Part shown: one piece after another, positions 8,852 through 17,165 of the stretch
Layout of the letters: each line of letters starts with the position of its first letter
Numbering within the stretch: position 1 is the stretch's first letter
NCBI RefSeq assembly: GCF_000716675.1
Contig: NZ_JNXT01000018.1
Span: 1-64,000 of the forward strand
From: Streptomyces alboflavus
Lineage (GTDB): Bacteria; Actinomycetota; Actinomycetes; Streptomycetales; Streptomycetaceae
Direction of reading: 5' to 3'
Length of the DNA stretch: 64,000 nt
The notes under the pieces: model-generated
The model's database searches: none
What the model was told of the DNA's origin: nothing
Seen by the model: only the letters and a program-made list of their open reading frames with translations
Position numbers and translations under genes: made by a program

Positions 8852-9487
8852 GTGGCCCTCTGCACCACTTGCCAGACGCCGTCCCTCACGCAGTTCGCCT
8901 CGCCGGACCTGGTCGCGAAGATCGTGTACGAGGGTCATGACGCCACGGACGACCCGGCCTGGCGGACGTCGGGCGCCGCCACCCTCGCGGACTACGGACG
9001 CTGGTGCAAGCACCTGTGCGGCATCACCTGCCTGCGGATGGCGCTCGGCCCGGACGCGCCGTCGCTGTTCGAGCTGCGCGACGGCGCGCTGAAGTACGGC
9101 GCGTACACGCAGGACGCCGAGGGCACGATCCGGGGCCTGGTCTACGCGCCGTTCGCCGAGTACGTACGCGAGGTGCACGGCATGGACGCGACCGTGCACC
9201 GCCACCTCGCGCTCGACGAGATCCCCGCCCTCCTGGACGCGGGGCGCACGGTGATCGTGTCCGCGCACTTCGAGATCCGGCGCCCGGAGCGGCCCGCGCC
9301 GGGCCGGGGCGGGCACCTGGTCCTCATCACGGGGCGCACGGCGGACGGCGCACTGCACTTCCACAACCCCTCGGGCATCGACGCGCGCACCCGCACGGCC
9401 GAACTGCCCCCGTCCCAATTCGAGCCCTTCTTCGCAGGCCGGGGCGTATCGCTCGGCCCGCGTGTGGACGCGTCGACCACGCGCTGA
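8852..9487 (+). CDS. C39-like cysteine peptidase domain protein
   Basis: 211 residues, no signal peptide. The likely catalytic Cys is in KHLCGITCLRMAL (near residue 55-59), the His in RGGHLVLITGRT (near 153) and an Asn in HFHNPSG, matching the Cys-His-Asn layout of the peptidase C39-like family. AGGAG precedes the GTG start. With no transporter or leader peptide nearby it is unlikely to process a bacteriocin. It lies between an aminotransferase and a flavin monooxygenase, and its substrate is unknown. Confidence 0.7.
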   Translation: MALCTTCQTPSLTQFASPDLVAKIVYEGHDATDDPAWRTSGAATLADYGRWCKHLCGITCLRMALGPDAPSLFELRDGALKYGAYTQDAEGTIRGLVYAPFAEYVREVHGMDATVHRHLALDEIPALLDAGRTVIVSAHFEIRRPERPAPGRGGHLVLITGRTADGALHFHNPSGIDARTRTAELPPSQFEPFFAGRGVSLGPRVDASTTR

Positions 9488-9532
9488 CAGGCACTCATGA
9501 CAGAACGTCACCTGCCCTGCCAGGATGGCGCG

Positions 9533-10753
9533 ATGATGCATTCAGGCAGGGTCGCCGTCGTCGGCGGCAGCGTCGCGGGCTGTGCCATGGCGCTTGCGGC
9601 GCACCGTGGCGGAGCGGACGAGATCACGGTGTACGAGCGGGCGGGCGGCCGCCTCGCGGAGCGGGGCGTGGGCCTCGCCGTGCACAACTCCCGGTACGCG
9701 GAGCTGGAGTCGGCCGGGTACATGGACGCCGACATGCCGTGGGTGCAGCTGGTCAGACGCCGCTGGTACGTACGGGACGAGCGGGCGTCGGGCCCGCTCG
9801 GGCACCCGATCGGCACGATGCCCTTCCCCTTCCGCACCTACAACTGGGGCCCTCTGTGGGGCGAGTTGCGGCGCCGGGTGCCCGAGTCGGTGGAGTTCCG
9901 CACCGCCACGTCGGTGGAGGCCGTGCGCACGGGGGCGGTCGGCGCCGAGGTGGACACGGCCGAGGGCACCGAGCGGTTCGACGTCGTGGTGGGCGCGGAC
10001 GGCTACCGCTCCGTGGTGCGCGCCGCCGCCCACCCGGGCCTGCGCGCCGATTACGCGGGCTATCTGGCCTGGCGCGGCGCCTATCCCGCCGGCCGTCTCG
10101 TCGACGCGCACCTGTGGGACGAGGAGGACTGCGTGTACGCGGTCTTCGACGGCGGGCACGTGATCATCTACCGGATCCCGGACGGCGTCGGCGGCCACCG
10201 CGTCAACTGGGTCCTGTACACCGCGCCGCCCCCGGACCTGGACGCCGACCTCGGCTTCACCAGCCCCACCAGCCTGCCGCCCGGCGGCCTCACCGACGCG
10301 CTCGGCGCCCACCTCGCGCACGTGGCCGACGCGCTCCTGCCGCCGTACTGGGGCGCCGTGGTCCGCGCGACCCGCCCCGAGGAGCTGTTCCTCCAGCCCA
10401 TGTACGACTTCACGGCCCCCCGCTACGCCCTGGACCGGGTCCTCCTCGCGGGCGACGCGGCGACGGTCGCGCGGCCGCACACCGGCGCGGGCGCGGTGAA
10501 GGCGCTGCAGGACGCCACGGTCCTGGAGTCCGCCATCGCCACGGCGACGACCTGGCCGGAGGCCCTGGAGTCCTACGACACCGACCGCACGGTGGCGGGC
10601 CGCACAATGGTCGACCTGGGGCGGCGGCTCGGCCGGGCGCTGGTCGAGCGGACCCCGCGCTGGCGGGACCTGGACCAGGCGGGCCTGGAGTCGTGGTGGA
10701 AGCAGGCGGACGGCACGGGGGCGTTCGGGGGGCGCGAACTGCGGCCCCGGTGA
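9533..10753 (+). CDS. FAD-dependent monooxygenase (salicylate hydroxylase-like)
   Basis: A group A flavoprotein monooxygenase of about 406 residues. The N-terminal FAD-binding motif is VAVVGGSVAGCAMALAAH, the DG motif is VVGADGYRSVVR, and the GD motif is VLLAGDAATVARPHTGAGA. These belong to NAD(P)H-dependent aromatic hydroxylases such as 6-hydroxynicotinate 3-monooxygenase. The first glycine motif is GGSVAG rather than GxGxxG but is still consistent with the family. I prefer the ATG at 9533, with AGGA 7 nt upstream; the in-frame ATG at 9497 would add 12 residues. The substrate is unknown and no aromatic-ring genes are nearby. Confidence 0.85.
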   Translation: MMHSGRVAVVGGSVAGCAMALAAHRGGADEITVYERAGGRLAERGVGLAVHNSRYAELESAGYMDADMPWVQLVRRRWYVRDERASGPLGHPIGTMPFPFRTYNWGPLWGELRRRVPESVEFRTATSVEAVRTGAVGAEVDTAEGTERFDVVVGADGYRSVVRAAAHPGLRADYAGYLAWRGAYPAGRLVDAHLWDEEDCVYAVFDGGHVIIYRIPDGVGGHRVNWVLYTAPPPDLDADLGFTSPTSLPPGGLTDALGAHLAHVADALLPPYWGAVVRATRPEELFLQPMYDFTAPRYALDRVLLAGDAATVARPHTGAGAVKALQDATVLESAIATATTWPEALESYDTDRTVAGRTMVDLGRRLGRALVERTPRWRDLDQAGLESWWKQADGTGAFGGRELRPR

Positions 10754-10761
10754 GGGCGGGC

Positions 10762-10808
10762 GGGCCGGAGCACCGAGGCCCGTCGGCGCTGCTCCGCTGC
10801 TCCGGCCC
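10762..10808. terminator. Convergent terminator-like hairpin
   Basis: GGGCCGGAGCA (10762-10772) pairs with TGCTCCGGCCC (10798-10808) between the convergent monooxygenase and methyltransferase genes. The stem is a perfect 11 bp but the loop is long at 25 nt. Confidence 0.5.
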
Positions 10809-10847
10809 TGCCCCGCCCCTGTCACCGGGTGCTACGGGCGCCGGGAA

Positions 10848-12503
10848 CTAGCCGCCGTTCCGGTAGTGCAGGATGCCCCAGGTGATGTGCCCGTCGCGGC
10901 CGGCCGCGACCCAGCGGGCGAGACCGATCTTCATCTGCGTGAGGTAGTCGTGGCTGACCTGGGCGGCCAGCCCTTCCGCCTCCTGGCGCTCGGTCTCTTC
11001 GAGCACCCGCGCGTAGTGCGTGATCAGTTGCTCGCGGTGCTCCTCGAACCCGCCCGGCGAGGCGACGAACCCGAGCCGGGCGAGTTCGCGCGCGTAGAAG
11101 CCGGGTGAGCCCATGTCGTCGAGGTGGATGCGGTCGAGGATCGGCTGCAGCACACCGGGGGGACAGTCGTCGACGGCCATCGGGTCGGTGAAGATGAGCT
11201 GTCCGCCGGGTTTGAGGACCCGGGCGACCTCCTCCAGGACCCGGACGCGGTTGCCGCTGTGCAGGAAGGCGTCCTGCGACCACACCATGTCGACCTGGTC
11301 GTCCGGGTAGGGGATGTCCTCGAAGGACCCGTCGACGACCTCGATCAGGCCGGACAGCGAGCGGGCCGCGTTGAGCTCCTTGTGGCGCTGGTTCTCCACC
11401 TCGCTGAGGTTGAGGGCGAGCACGCGGCAGCCGTACGTCGACGCCAGGTACCGCGCGGAGCCGCCGTAGCCGGAGCCCAGGTCGAGGACCACGGAGTCCT
11501 CGGTGAGGCCGAGTCTGCCCGCCATCCGTTCGACGGTGCGGCGGCTGGCGTCGGCGATGGGCTCGCCGGAGTGGTCGTACAGACCGATGTGGATGTCCTC
11601 GCCGCCCCACACGCGGGCGTAGAAGTTGTCCGCGTCGGTGGAGTTGTAGTAGCTGCGGGCGACGCCGACCGCACCGGTGTACCGCTCGTCCTGCTCGTCG
11701 TCCGCGCGGTACTCCTTCTCCGCGACGTGCACGAAGAAGTCGGGCTGCTCGCCGCGGTAGGTGTGCTGGAAGTCGCCGTACGTCTCGATCTTCTGGAAGC
11801 CCACCTCCGACATCAGTCTGCGGGTGTAGTCCTTGCGCAGCGGAAACATGTTGAGGTGGTAGACGGAGTCGTCCGGGAAGCTGTACCGCATCCGCACGAG
11901 GCCCTCGTCGACGTACTCGGGCTCCACGGAGACGTCTTCGCCGCAGTAGTAGTACGTGTGCTTGCTGGTGTAGCCGTCGTCGAGGATCGCGTCGTAGTTG
12001 CGCTGGTCGAGGACGAGGATCCCGTCGTGCTTGAGCATCGCGTAGAACTCGGCGAGCGCCTTGCGGCGGTCGCGCTCCGAGAACAGGTGGGTGAAGGAGT
12101 TGCCGAGGCACACGATGGCGTCGTACGCCCCGTGCACGTCGCGGTTGAGCCAGCGCCAGTCCGCCTGGACGACCCGCATCACATGGCCGTGGTCCATGCC
12201 GTTGGCGAATGCCGCCGAGAGCATCTCCGCGCTGCCGTCCGCGCTGACCGTCTCGAACCCTGCGGCCAGCAGCCGCACGGAGTGGAAGCCGGTGCCGGTC
12301 GCGACGTCGAGGACGTCCTTCACGCCGCGTTTGCGCAGCAGGTCGATGAAGAAGTCCCCTTCGCTCTGTGCCCTCCTCTCCCAATCTATGAGCGAGTCCC
12401 ATTTCTCCACGAAGCTGGGTACGTACTCCTCGGTGTAGTGGCCGGTTTCCCGTACTTCGACGGGGTTGTCGCCGAACTTCTGAGCCGGATGCACGATGAA
12501 CAC
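10848..12503 (-). CDS. Fused glycine/sarcosine N-methyltransferase and sarcosine/dimethylglycine N-methyltransferase
   Basis: 551 residues with two SAM-dependent methyltransferase domains. The first (about 1-270, SAM motif VLDVATGTGFHS near 64-75) resembles glycine sarcosine N-methyltransferase. The second (about 280-551, VVLDLGSGYGGSARY near 336-350) resembles sarcosine dimethylglycine methyltransferase. Together they can methylate glycine three times to glycine betaine, an osmoprotectant. A single-chain fusion is known from halophilic Actinopolyspora. No SAM-cycle genes are adjacent, so this copy is an orphan. It is divergent from a phosphatase gene. Confidence 0.88.
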   Translation of the reverse strand: MFIVHPAQKFGDNPVEVRETGHYTEEYVPSFVEKWDSLIDWERRAQSEGDFFIDLLRKRGVKDVLDVATGTGFHSVRLLAAGFETVSADGSAEMLSAAFANGMDHGHVMRVVQADWRWLNRDVHGAYDAIVCLGNSFTHLFSERDRRKALAEFYAMLKHDGILVLDQRNYDAILDDGYTSKHTYYYCGEDVSVEPEYVDEGLVRMRYSFPDDSVYHLNMFPLRKDYTRRLMSEVGFQKIETYGDFQHTYRGEQPDFFVHVAEKEYRADDEQDERYTGAVGVARSYYNSTDADNFYARVWGGEDIHIGLYDHSGEPIADASRRTVERMAGRLGLTEDSVVLDLGSGYGGSARYLASTYGCRVLALNLSEVENQRHKELNAARSLSGLIEVVDGSFEDIPYPDDQVDMVWSQDAFLHSGNRVRVLEEVARVLKPGGQLIFTDPMAVDDCPPGVLQPILDRIHLDDMGSPGFYARELARLGFVASPGGFEEHREQLITHYARVLEETERQEAEGLAAQVSHDYLTQMKIGLARWVAAGRDGHITWGILHYRNGG

Positions 12504-12629
12504 CCTTCGACTTCAATGGGGGATGGCCTGGGCACATCGCTATCCCAAGGCGGGTACCCCCATGCGTCCGCGCTTCGTATACATACGCTGGGCTGACGAT
12601 TCGCCGACCGGAACAGGACCGCAAAAGCC

Positions 12630-13223
12630 ATGGGTGATCTTCTCCTCGTACGTCACGGCGAGACCGATTGGTCCCTGTCGGGGCAGCACACCAGCTGGTC
12701 GGAGATCCCTCTCACGCAAAACGGACGCGCCCAGGCGCGGTCCGTCGCACCCCTCCTCGGCAAGTACCGCGTCGACGCGGCCTTCACGAGCCCGCGCGTG
12801 CGCGCGCGTGAGACCGCCGAGCTGGCGGGCTTCGGCGGTGCCCGTGTGGACCCCGACCTCGCCGAGTGGGACTACGGGGCGTACGAGGGCGTCACCACCG
12901 TCGAGATCCACCGCACCCGGCCCGACTGGTTCCTCTTCACGGACGGGGTCGCACCCGGCCCCGCCGAGCATCCCGGCGAAACCCCCGAACAGGTCGGGGA
13001 GCGCGCCGACCGCATGCTCGCGAAGGTCGACGCCGCCCTCGCCAACACCGAGGGCAGCGTCGTCCTCTTCGCCCACGGCCACTTCCTCCGCGTCCTCACC
13101 GCCCGCCGCCTCGGCTTCCCTCCGTCGGCGGGCGCCCACTTCCAGCTGGCCACCGGCACCGTGAGTCGCCTCAGCTACGAACACGGCCGCCCGGTGCTCG
13201 CCACGTGGAACGTGCGGCCGTGA
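12630..13223 (+). CDS. Histidine phosphatase family protein
   Basis: A 197-residue member of the phosphoglycerate mutase-like superfamily. The catalytic RHGE motif is at residues 8-11 and the second active-site His is near 150 (LFAHGHFLRVL). Arg and Glu of the phosphate pocket are supplied by SPRVRARETAEL and by AEWDYGAYEG. The small size suggests an acid-phosphatase/CobC-like enzyme acting on a small phosphoester, but the substrate is not evident. Conserved dispersed repeats follow the stop. Confidence 0.88.
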   Translation: MGDLLLVRHGETDWSLSGQHTSWSEIPLTQNGRAQARSVAPLLGKYRVDAAFTSPRVRARETAELAGFGGARVDPDLAEWDYGAYEGVTTVEIHRTRPDWFLFTDGVAPGPAEHPGETPEQVGERADRMLAKVDAALANTEGSVVLFAHGHFLRVLTARRLGFPPSAGAHFQLATGTVSRLSYEHGRPVLATWNVRP

Positions 13224-13238
13224 GAGGGCTGGCCGGGG

Positions 13239-13372
13239 GCTCCCCAGTCCCGCCCCTTCCCGAAACCGGGGGCGCTGCCCCCGGGCCCCCGGGGGTGGGT
13301 GTCCCGTGCGGGTGGGACTGCCTCCGCCGAATCGCCGCTCCGCGGCTCGTCCTCAATCGCCGGACGGGCTGA
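13239..13372 (-). repeat. Dispersed intergenic repeat, copy 3 (inverted)
   Basis: Reverse-orientation copy: it starts with the pyrimidine-rich end (CCCAGTCCCGCCCCTTCCCG) and ends with ATCGCCGGACGGGCTGAG. With copy 4 it makes a large inverted pair about 40 bp apart, filling the 328-bp gap from 13224 to 13551. Confidence 0.7.
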
Positions 13373-13408
13373 GACGTTGCCGGGGCGGGCTGGGAATGTG
13401 CCGGTGAG

Positions 13409-13517
13409 TATCAGCCCGTCCGGCGTTTGAGGACGAGGCGCGGAGCGCCGATAGCGGGGGTCCGGGGGCGCAGCCCCCGGGTTCGGGAAGGGGCGGGGTT
13501 GGGGAAGGCCCCGCAGG
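13409..13517 (+). repeat. Dispersed intergenic repeat, copy 4 (forward)
   Basis: Forward copy running from CAGCCCGTCCGGCGTTTGAG to GGTTCGGGAAGGGGCGGGGT, facing copy 3. The central GGTCCGGGGGCGCAGCCCCC could itself form a hairpin. Confidence 0.7.
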
Positions 13518-13551
13518 GCCGATGTCAGTGCCACCGGGCACCATCGGAGGC

Positions 13552-14220
13552 ATGGCCAAGCCCACGACACCCGCACAGCGCCGCGTCATCGCGGGGGCGG
13601 ACCCGGTCACGGGCCGCCTCAGCGGCACAGAGGCCCAGCTGACCGCCCTCGTACGGCTGCGCCTCGCCTTCCGCCACCCCCGCCCCCCACACGCGTACTT
13701 CCTGACCCCGGCGGGCCACCGCGTCCGGGAGGAGCCGGAGTGGGCGGTCCCGGAGACGGCCCCGGTGGAGCCGGTCCCGGGCGTCTTCGCGGCCCGCACG
13801 GGCACGGAGGCCGGGAGCACCGCGGCGGAAGGCCCCGCGCGGCGGCGCGAGGTGCGGGACGCCTGGCTCGGCCTCGTCGAGATGCGCCGGATGACGAACG
13901 CGGACGCCGACCGGGAGAGACCGTGCGCGTGGGAGCGCGCGCACCTGGTGCAGGCGGCCGCGATAGCCCTGGAGGCGGCGGGCCGCACCCCGGCGGGACC
14001 GGGCCGCGAGGGCTATCGCGTGACGGCGACACCGCAGCCGGACGCGGTGGCGGTGCGGGAGCCGACCCCGGGGGGAGTCAGGGCCTGCGCCGAGGCCCTG
14101 GAGCGGGCGGGGTGGCAGGTGAGCGAGCACAGCGAGCGGACGGCGCCGGGCACGGCCGGGACGGCGGGAGCGGCGGGCGGGCCGGGGCGGTATGTCCTGG
14201 TGTCGCCCCGGAGGGGATGA
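13552..14220 (+). CDS. Hypothetical Streptomyces protein
   Basis: 222 residues from the ATG at 13552, which has GGAGG directly upstream (13546-13550). The N-terminus (MAKPTTPAQRRVIAGADPVTGRLSGTEAQ) looks like a conserved small regulatory-type protein with a HTH-like LSGTEAQLTALVRLRLA segment. The C-terminal half is Ala/Gly-rich with two short repeats of the form R-A-C-A-E-A-L-E-R-A-G. No known domain, signal peptide or membrane helix is visible. Function unknown. Confidence 0.65.
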   Translation: MAKPTTPAQRRVIAGADPVTGRLSGTEAQLTALVRLRLAFRHPRPPHAYFLTPAGHRVREEPEWAVPETAPVEPVPGVFAARTGTEAGSTAAEGPARRREVRDAWLGLVEMRRMTNADADRERPCAWERAHLVQAAAIALEAAGRTPAGPGREGYRVTATPQPDAVAVREPTPGGVRACAEALERAGWQVSEHSERTAPGTAGTAGAAGGPGRYVLVSPRRG

Positions 14221-14304
14221 GATTCGGCGGTGGCCGGAATGCCGCGCGTCGAAAGGCTGTTGGTGTTCAACCTGATGACATCCGTTGCAGTTGAAGGGAA
14301 AGCC

Positions 14305-14760
14305 GTGTCGCAGCACACTCCGCAGACTCCACACTCTCCGTCCGAGCCGTTCTCCGTAGGCATCAGCGTCCGCGGGTACGAAACCGACACGCAGGGACAC
14401 CTCAACCAGTCCGTGTACTTGCAGTACGCGGAGCACGCGCGCTGGTCGGCGCTGCGGGCGGCCGGCATCGAGCAGCGGGACCTCATAGGGAAGGGCGTCG
14501 GCCCGGTCGCCCTGGAGAACACGGTGCGGTATCGGAGCGAGCTGCGGGCGGGGGACGAGGTGGAGGTGACCTGCCGGTTCGTGTGGGGTGAGCGGAAGAC
14601 GTTCCGGATCGAGCAGACCGTCGTGCGGGCGGACGGCAAGGTGGCCGCGACGGTCTCCGGGCTCGGCGGCCTGCTGGACCTGAAGGAGCGGAAGATGGTG
14701 GCGGACCCGAGGGAGTACTTCAGGCTGCTGGCGTCGGACCCGCGCGTGCTCGGCCTCTGA
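14305..14760 (+). CDS. Acyl-CoA thioesterase, hotdog fold
   Basis: About 151 residues. The segment VRGYETDTQGHLNQSVYLQYAEHARW is the YbgC/FatA-like hotdog active-site region, in which the Asp/Asn-His (DTQGHLN) and Tyr-Glu helix are typical of 4-hydroxybenzoyl-CoA-thioesterase-like enzymes. I chose the GTG at 14305 because GAAGGGA lies 6-12 nt upstream and the conserved domain begins shortly after. The longer frame from 14230 adds 25 unconvincing residues. It should hydrolyse an acyl-CoA or acyl-ACP; the acyl chain is not predictable. Confidence 0.85.
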   Translation: MSQHTPQTPHSPSEPFSVGISVRGYETDTQGHLNQSVYLQYAEHARWSALRAAGIEQRDLIGKGVGPVALENTVRYRSELRAGDEVEVTCRFVWGERKTFRIEQTVVRADGKVAATVSGLGGLLDLKERKMVADPREYFRLLASDPRVLGL

Positions 14761-14761
14761 C

Positions 14762-15664
14762 TCAGCCGGTCGGCGGCTGGTCGGCGGTCAGCTCCGCGAG
14801 GTCGGCCGCGTCCAGGCGCAGCCCGGCCGCGGCGACGTTCTCCTCCAGGTGGGCGAGGGACGACGTCCCGGGGATGGCGAGCATCGCCGGGGAGACGGAG
14901 AGCGACCAGGCGAGGGTGACCTGCGCGGCCGTGGCGCCGTGCCGGTCGGCGACGGCCGCCAGGCCCGCGATGTGCGGGGCGCCCGCGCCGCCGAGAGGGA
15001 AGAACGGCACGTAGGCGATGCCCTGCCGGGCGCACAGGGCGATCATCGCGCGTGCGTCGGCGTCGCGGTGGCCGGGGCTGAATCTGTTCTGGACGGTGAC
15101 GACCGGCGCGACGGCCTGGGCCTCCGCGAGCTGCGCGGGCGTGGCGTTGCTGACGCCGAGGTGGCGGATGAGGCCCTGTTCGCGGAGTTCGGCGAGGGCT
15201 TCGAAGCGGCCGTCGCCGGGACCGTCCGCGCCGAGGAACCGCAGGTGGACGAGGTCGAGGTGGTCGCGGCCGAGTTCGCGCAGGTTCCGGTGGACGTCAG
15301 CCTTGAGCTTCGCGGGGCCCGCGGCGCCGAGCCAGTTGTGGTCCGGGTCGCGGTCGGGGCCGACCTTGGTGGCGATGACCAGGTCGTCGGGGTAGGGGTG
15401 GAGGGCTTCGCGGATGAAGGTGTTGGCGGAGAGGTCCTTGTAGAAGTAGAAGGCGGCCGTGTCGATGTGATTGACGCCGAGTTCGACGGCGCGGCGCAGT
15501 ACGGCGCGGGCGGCGCGGGGGTCGCCCGCCGGGCCTTCCCAGGTGCGGCCGGGCAGCCGCATCGCGCCGAAGCCCATGCGGTGTACGGGGAGGTCGCCGC
15601 CGAGGAGCCAGGTTCCGGCGGCGGAGGCGGGTACGGCGGCGGGCAGGTCGTTCGTGTTCGGCAT
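14762..15664 (-). CDS. Aldo/keto reductase
   Basis: A 300-residue (beta/alpha)8 NADPH-dependent oxidoreductase. The catalytic residues are visible in order: Asp/Tyr in NHIDTAAFYFYKD, Lys in LVIATKVG, and His in LDLVHLRF. The cofactor-binding IPGTSSLAHLEENVAA is near the C-terminus. The divergent neighbour at 15768 is an HTH protein, a likely local regulator. The TGA stop lies just after the thioesterase stop, so the two genes are convergent with almost no gap. Confidence 0.9.
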   Translation of the reverse strand: MPNTNDLPAAVPASAAGTWLLGGDLPVHRMGFGAMRLPGRTWEGPAGDPRAARAVLRRAVELGVNHIDTAAFYFYKDLSANTFIREALHPYPDDLVIATKVGPDRDPDHNWLGAAGPAKLKADVHRNLRELGRDHLDLVHLRFLGADGPGDGRFEALAELREQGLIRHLGVSNATPAQLAEAQAVAPVVTVQNRFSPGHRDADARAMIALCARQGIAYVPFFPLGGAGAPHIAGLAAVADRHGATAAQVTLAWSLSVSPAMLAIPGTSSLAHLEENVAAAGLRLDAADLAELTADQPPTG

Positions 15665-15767
15665 GGCCACATCCTGGGGGCGCCGGGGCCGGTGAGGGCG
15701 CGAGTGGCACGTTGTTGCCAGTTCGGGGAGGCTGTCCCGGTCGGGGCACGGGGAGGGGAACGGGGAC

Positions 15768-16442
15768 ATGGGGCACGGGGAAGCGGCTGGCTTCGTCACC
15801 TTGCGGGGCGAGGAGGAACTGGTGCGGCGCGCCGGTGACCTCTTCGCTTCGGCCCGCGAGGAGTTCCTGTGCGGGGCCGCCGACCTCGTCACCTGGTCGG
15901 GCGGCGTGAACGCCGCCTTCGCCGACGGGAAGCGGCCGCCGCTGCGGCCGGAGCGCGAGGGTGGGCTCGCGATGCGCAAGGTGTACACGCGGCGGGCCCT
16001 CGGCGACCCGCACTCGGAGCGGCGGCTCGCGGCCATCGCCGCGTCCGGCGCGCAGGTGCGGATCTCGGCCGCGCCGCTCGCCCGGGAGGCGATCGTCGTC
16101 GACCGGCGGGTGGCGATCCTCGCGGGGTCCGAGGCGCGGGGTCCCCGTACGTACACGGTGGTGCGGGCGGCCGATGTCGTCGAGGGCATCCACTCGCTGC
16201 TGTACGCGACGTGGGAGGCCGCCGAGGACGTCGCCGACTGTCTGGGGGCGGCCGCGCTGCCCGAGTTGGACGAGGAGGCCCGGTCGGTGCTGGGGGCGCT
16301 GTCCGCCGGGCTCACCGACGAGGCCGCCGCTCGGCGGCTCGGGATGTCCTTGCGGACGTATCGGCGGCGGGTGGCCGGGTTGATGGCCGCCGTGGGGGCC
16401 ACCTCCCGGTTTCAGGCGGGGGTGCGGGTGCGGGGGCGTTAG
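15768..16442 (+). CDS. LuxR-type HTH protein with PLD/TrmB-like sensor region
   Basis: 224 residues. The C-terminal part (about 165-215: LSAGLTDEAAARRLGMSLRTYRRRVAGLM) is a LuxR/GerE-like helix-turn-helix. The N-terminal part (LVRRAGDLFASAREEFLCGAADL, then ASGAQVRIS and IVVDRRVAILAG) resembles the phospholipase D-like sensor half found in TrmB-type and many Streptomyces LuxR regulators. It lies divergent from the aldo/keto reductase with about 100 bp between starts, so control of that gene is likely. The ligand is unknown. Confidence 0.8.
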   Translation: MGHGEAAGFVTLRGEEELVRRAGDLFASAREEFLCGAADLVTWSGGVNAAFADGKRPPLRPEREGGLAMRKVYTRRALGDPHSERRLAAIAASGAQVRISAAPLAREAIVVDRRVAILAGSEARGPRTYTVVRAADVVEGIHSLLYATWEAAEDVADCLGAAALPELDEEARSVLGALSAGLTDEAAARRLGMSLRTYRRRVAGLMAAVGATSRFQAGVRVRGR

Positions 16443-16449
16443 CCTTCGC

Positions 16450-16587
16450 GGGGCGCCCCAGTCCCGCCCCTTCTCCGAAACCGGGGCTCCGCCCCTGGAC
16501 CCCAGGGTGGGTGTCCCCTTCGGGTGGGACGGTCCTCCCCCGAATCGGCGCTCCGCGCCTCGTCCTCAAACGCCGGACGGGCTGAGA
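16450..16587 (-). repeat. Dispersed intergenic repeat, copy 5 (inverted)
   Basis: Full reverse copy from GGCGCCCCAGTCCCGCCCCT to ACGCCGGACGGGCTGAG. It overlaps the 3' end of the ATP-binding-protein gene on the minus strand and supplies its last codons and stop. Confidence 0.7.
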
Positions 16588-17030
16588 TGCCGCAGTCGCG
16601 CCCACACCGTCTTCCCCGGCGCCCGCTCCGCCACCCCCCACTCCGCCGCCAGCGCCGCCACCAGGACCAGGCCCCGCCCCGACTCGGCCTCCGCACCGGG
16701 CAGTTCCGGGTGCTCCGGCACGCGGCGCTCCGTGCACGTGTCCGTGACCTCGACGCGTACGCCGTCCGGTACGAGCAGCAGGCGCAGCTCGAAGTCCCTG
16801 CCCGCCACGCGGCCGTGCGTCGCCGCTTTCGCCGCCAGCTCCGCCGCCACCTGCGCCACCGCGTCCGACATTTCACTGTCGTACGGGATGCCCCAGCCGT
16901 CGAGGTGGTACCGGGCGAGCCTGCGGGCCAGGCGGGCCCCTCGCGGGGTGGCGCTGATGCGCTGCGTGAACGTATGTACTGGTGTGGGGGTTTGCACCTG
17001 GAGTGGCATGGCACCCACCGTGACCTGCAC
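16566..17030 (-). CDS. Anti-sigma-factor-like ATP-binding protein (HATPase_c_2)
   Basis: 154 residues with the GHKL ATPase fold of Streptomyces serine/threonine anti-sigma-like kinases (RsbW/SpoIIAB group). The N-box-like EMSDAVAQVAAELAAKAATHG is near residues 53-73 (Glu/Asn positions are degenerate), the DTCTERRV segment stands in for the G1 motif, and AESGRGLVLVAALAAEWG is the G2 region. The gene is divergent from a DUF5753 regulator and DUF397 gene, a common Streptomyces arrangement. The last codons and the stop fall inside a dispersed repeat, so the C-terminus may have been altered by insertion. Confidence 0.8.
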   Translation of the reverse strand: MQVTVGAMPLQVQTPTPVHTFTQRISATPRGARLARRLARYHLDGWGIPYDSEMSDAVAQVAAELAAKAATHGRVAGRDFELRLLLVPDGVRVEVTDTCTERRVPEHPELPGAEAESGRGLVLVAALAAEWGVAERAPGKTVWARLRHLSPSGV

Positions 17031-17165
17031 TGTCGTCCAACGGCAGCTCCAGAACTCGTACGCTGCGTAAGTGTACGGGTGCGAAGTGTGGACAGTACGG
17101 GTAACTGTCCGTGAGCATGGGCGCGTTGGCGGGGAACGGTACGCAAGCGTCTGGGGAGACCCGTG

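Noticed and set aside
10568..10850. Extra gene after the FAD monooxygenase
   Set aside because: Frames there are overlapping shadows and the gap is a terminator region.
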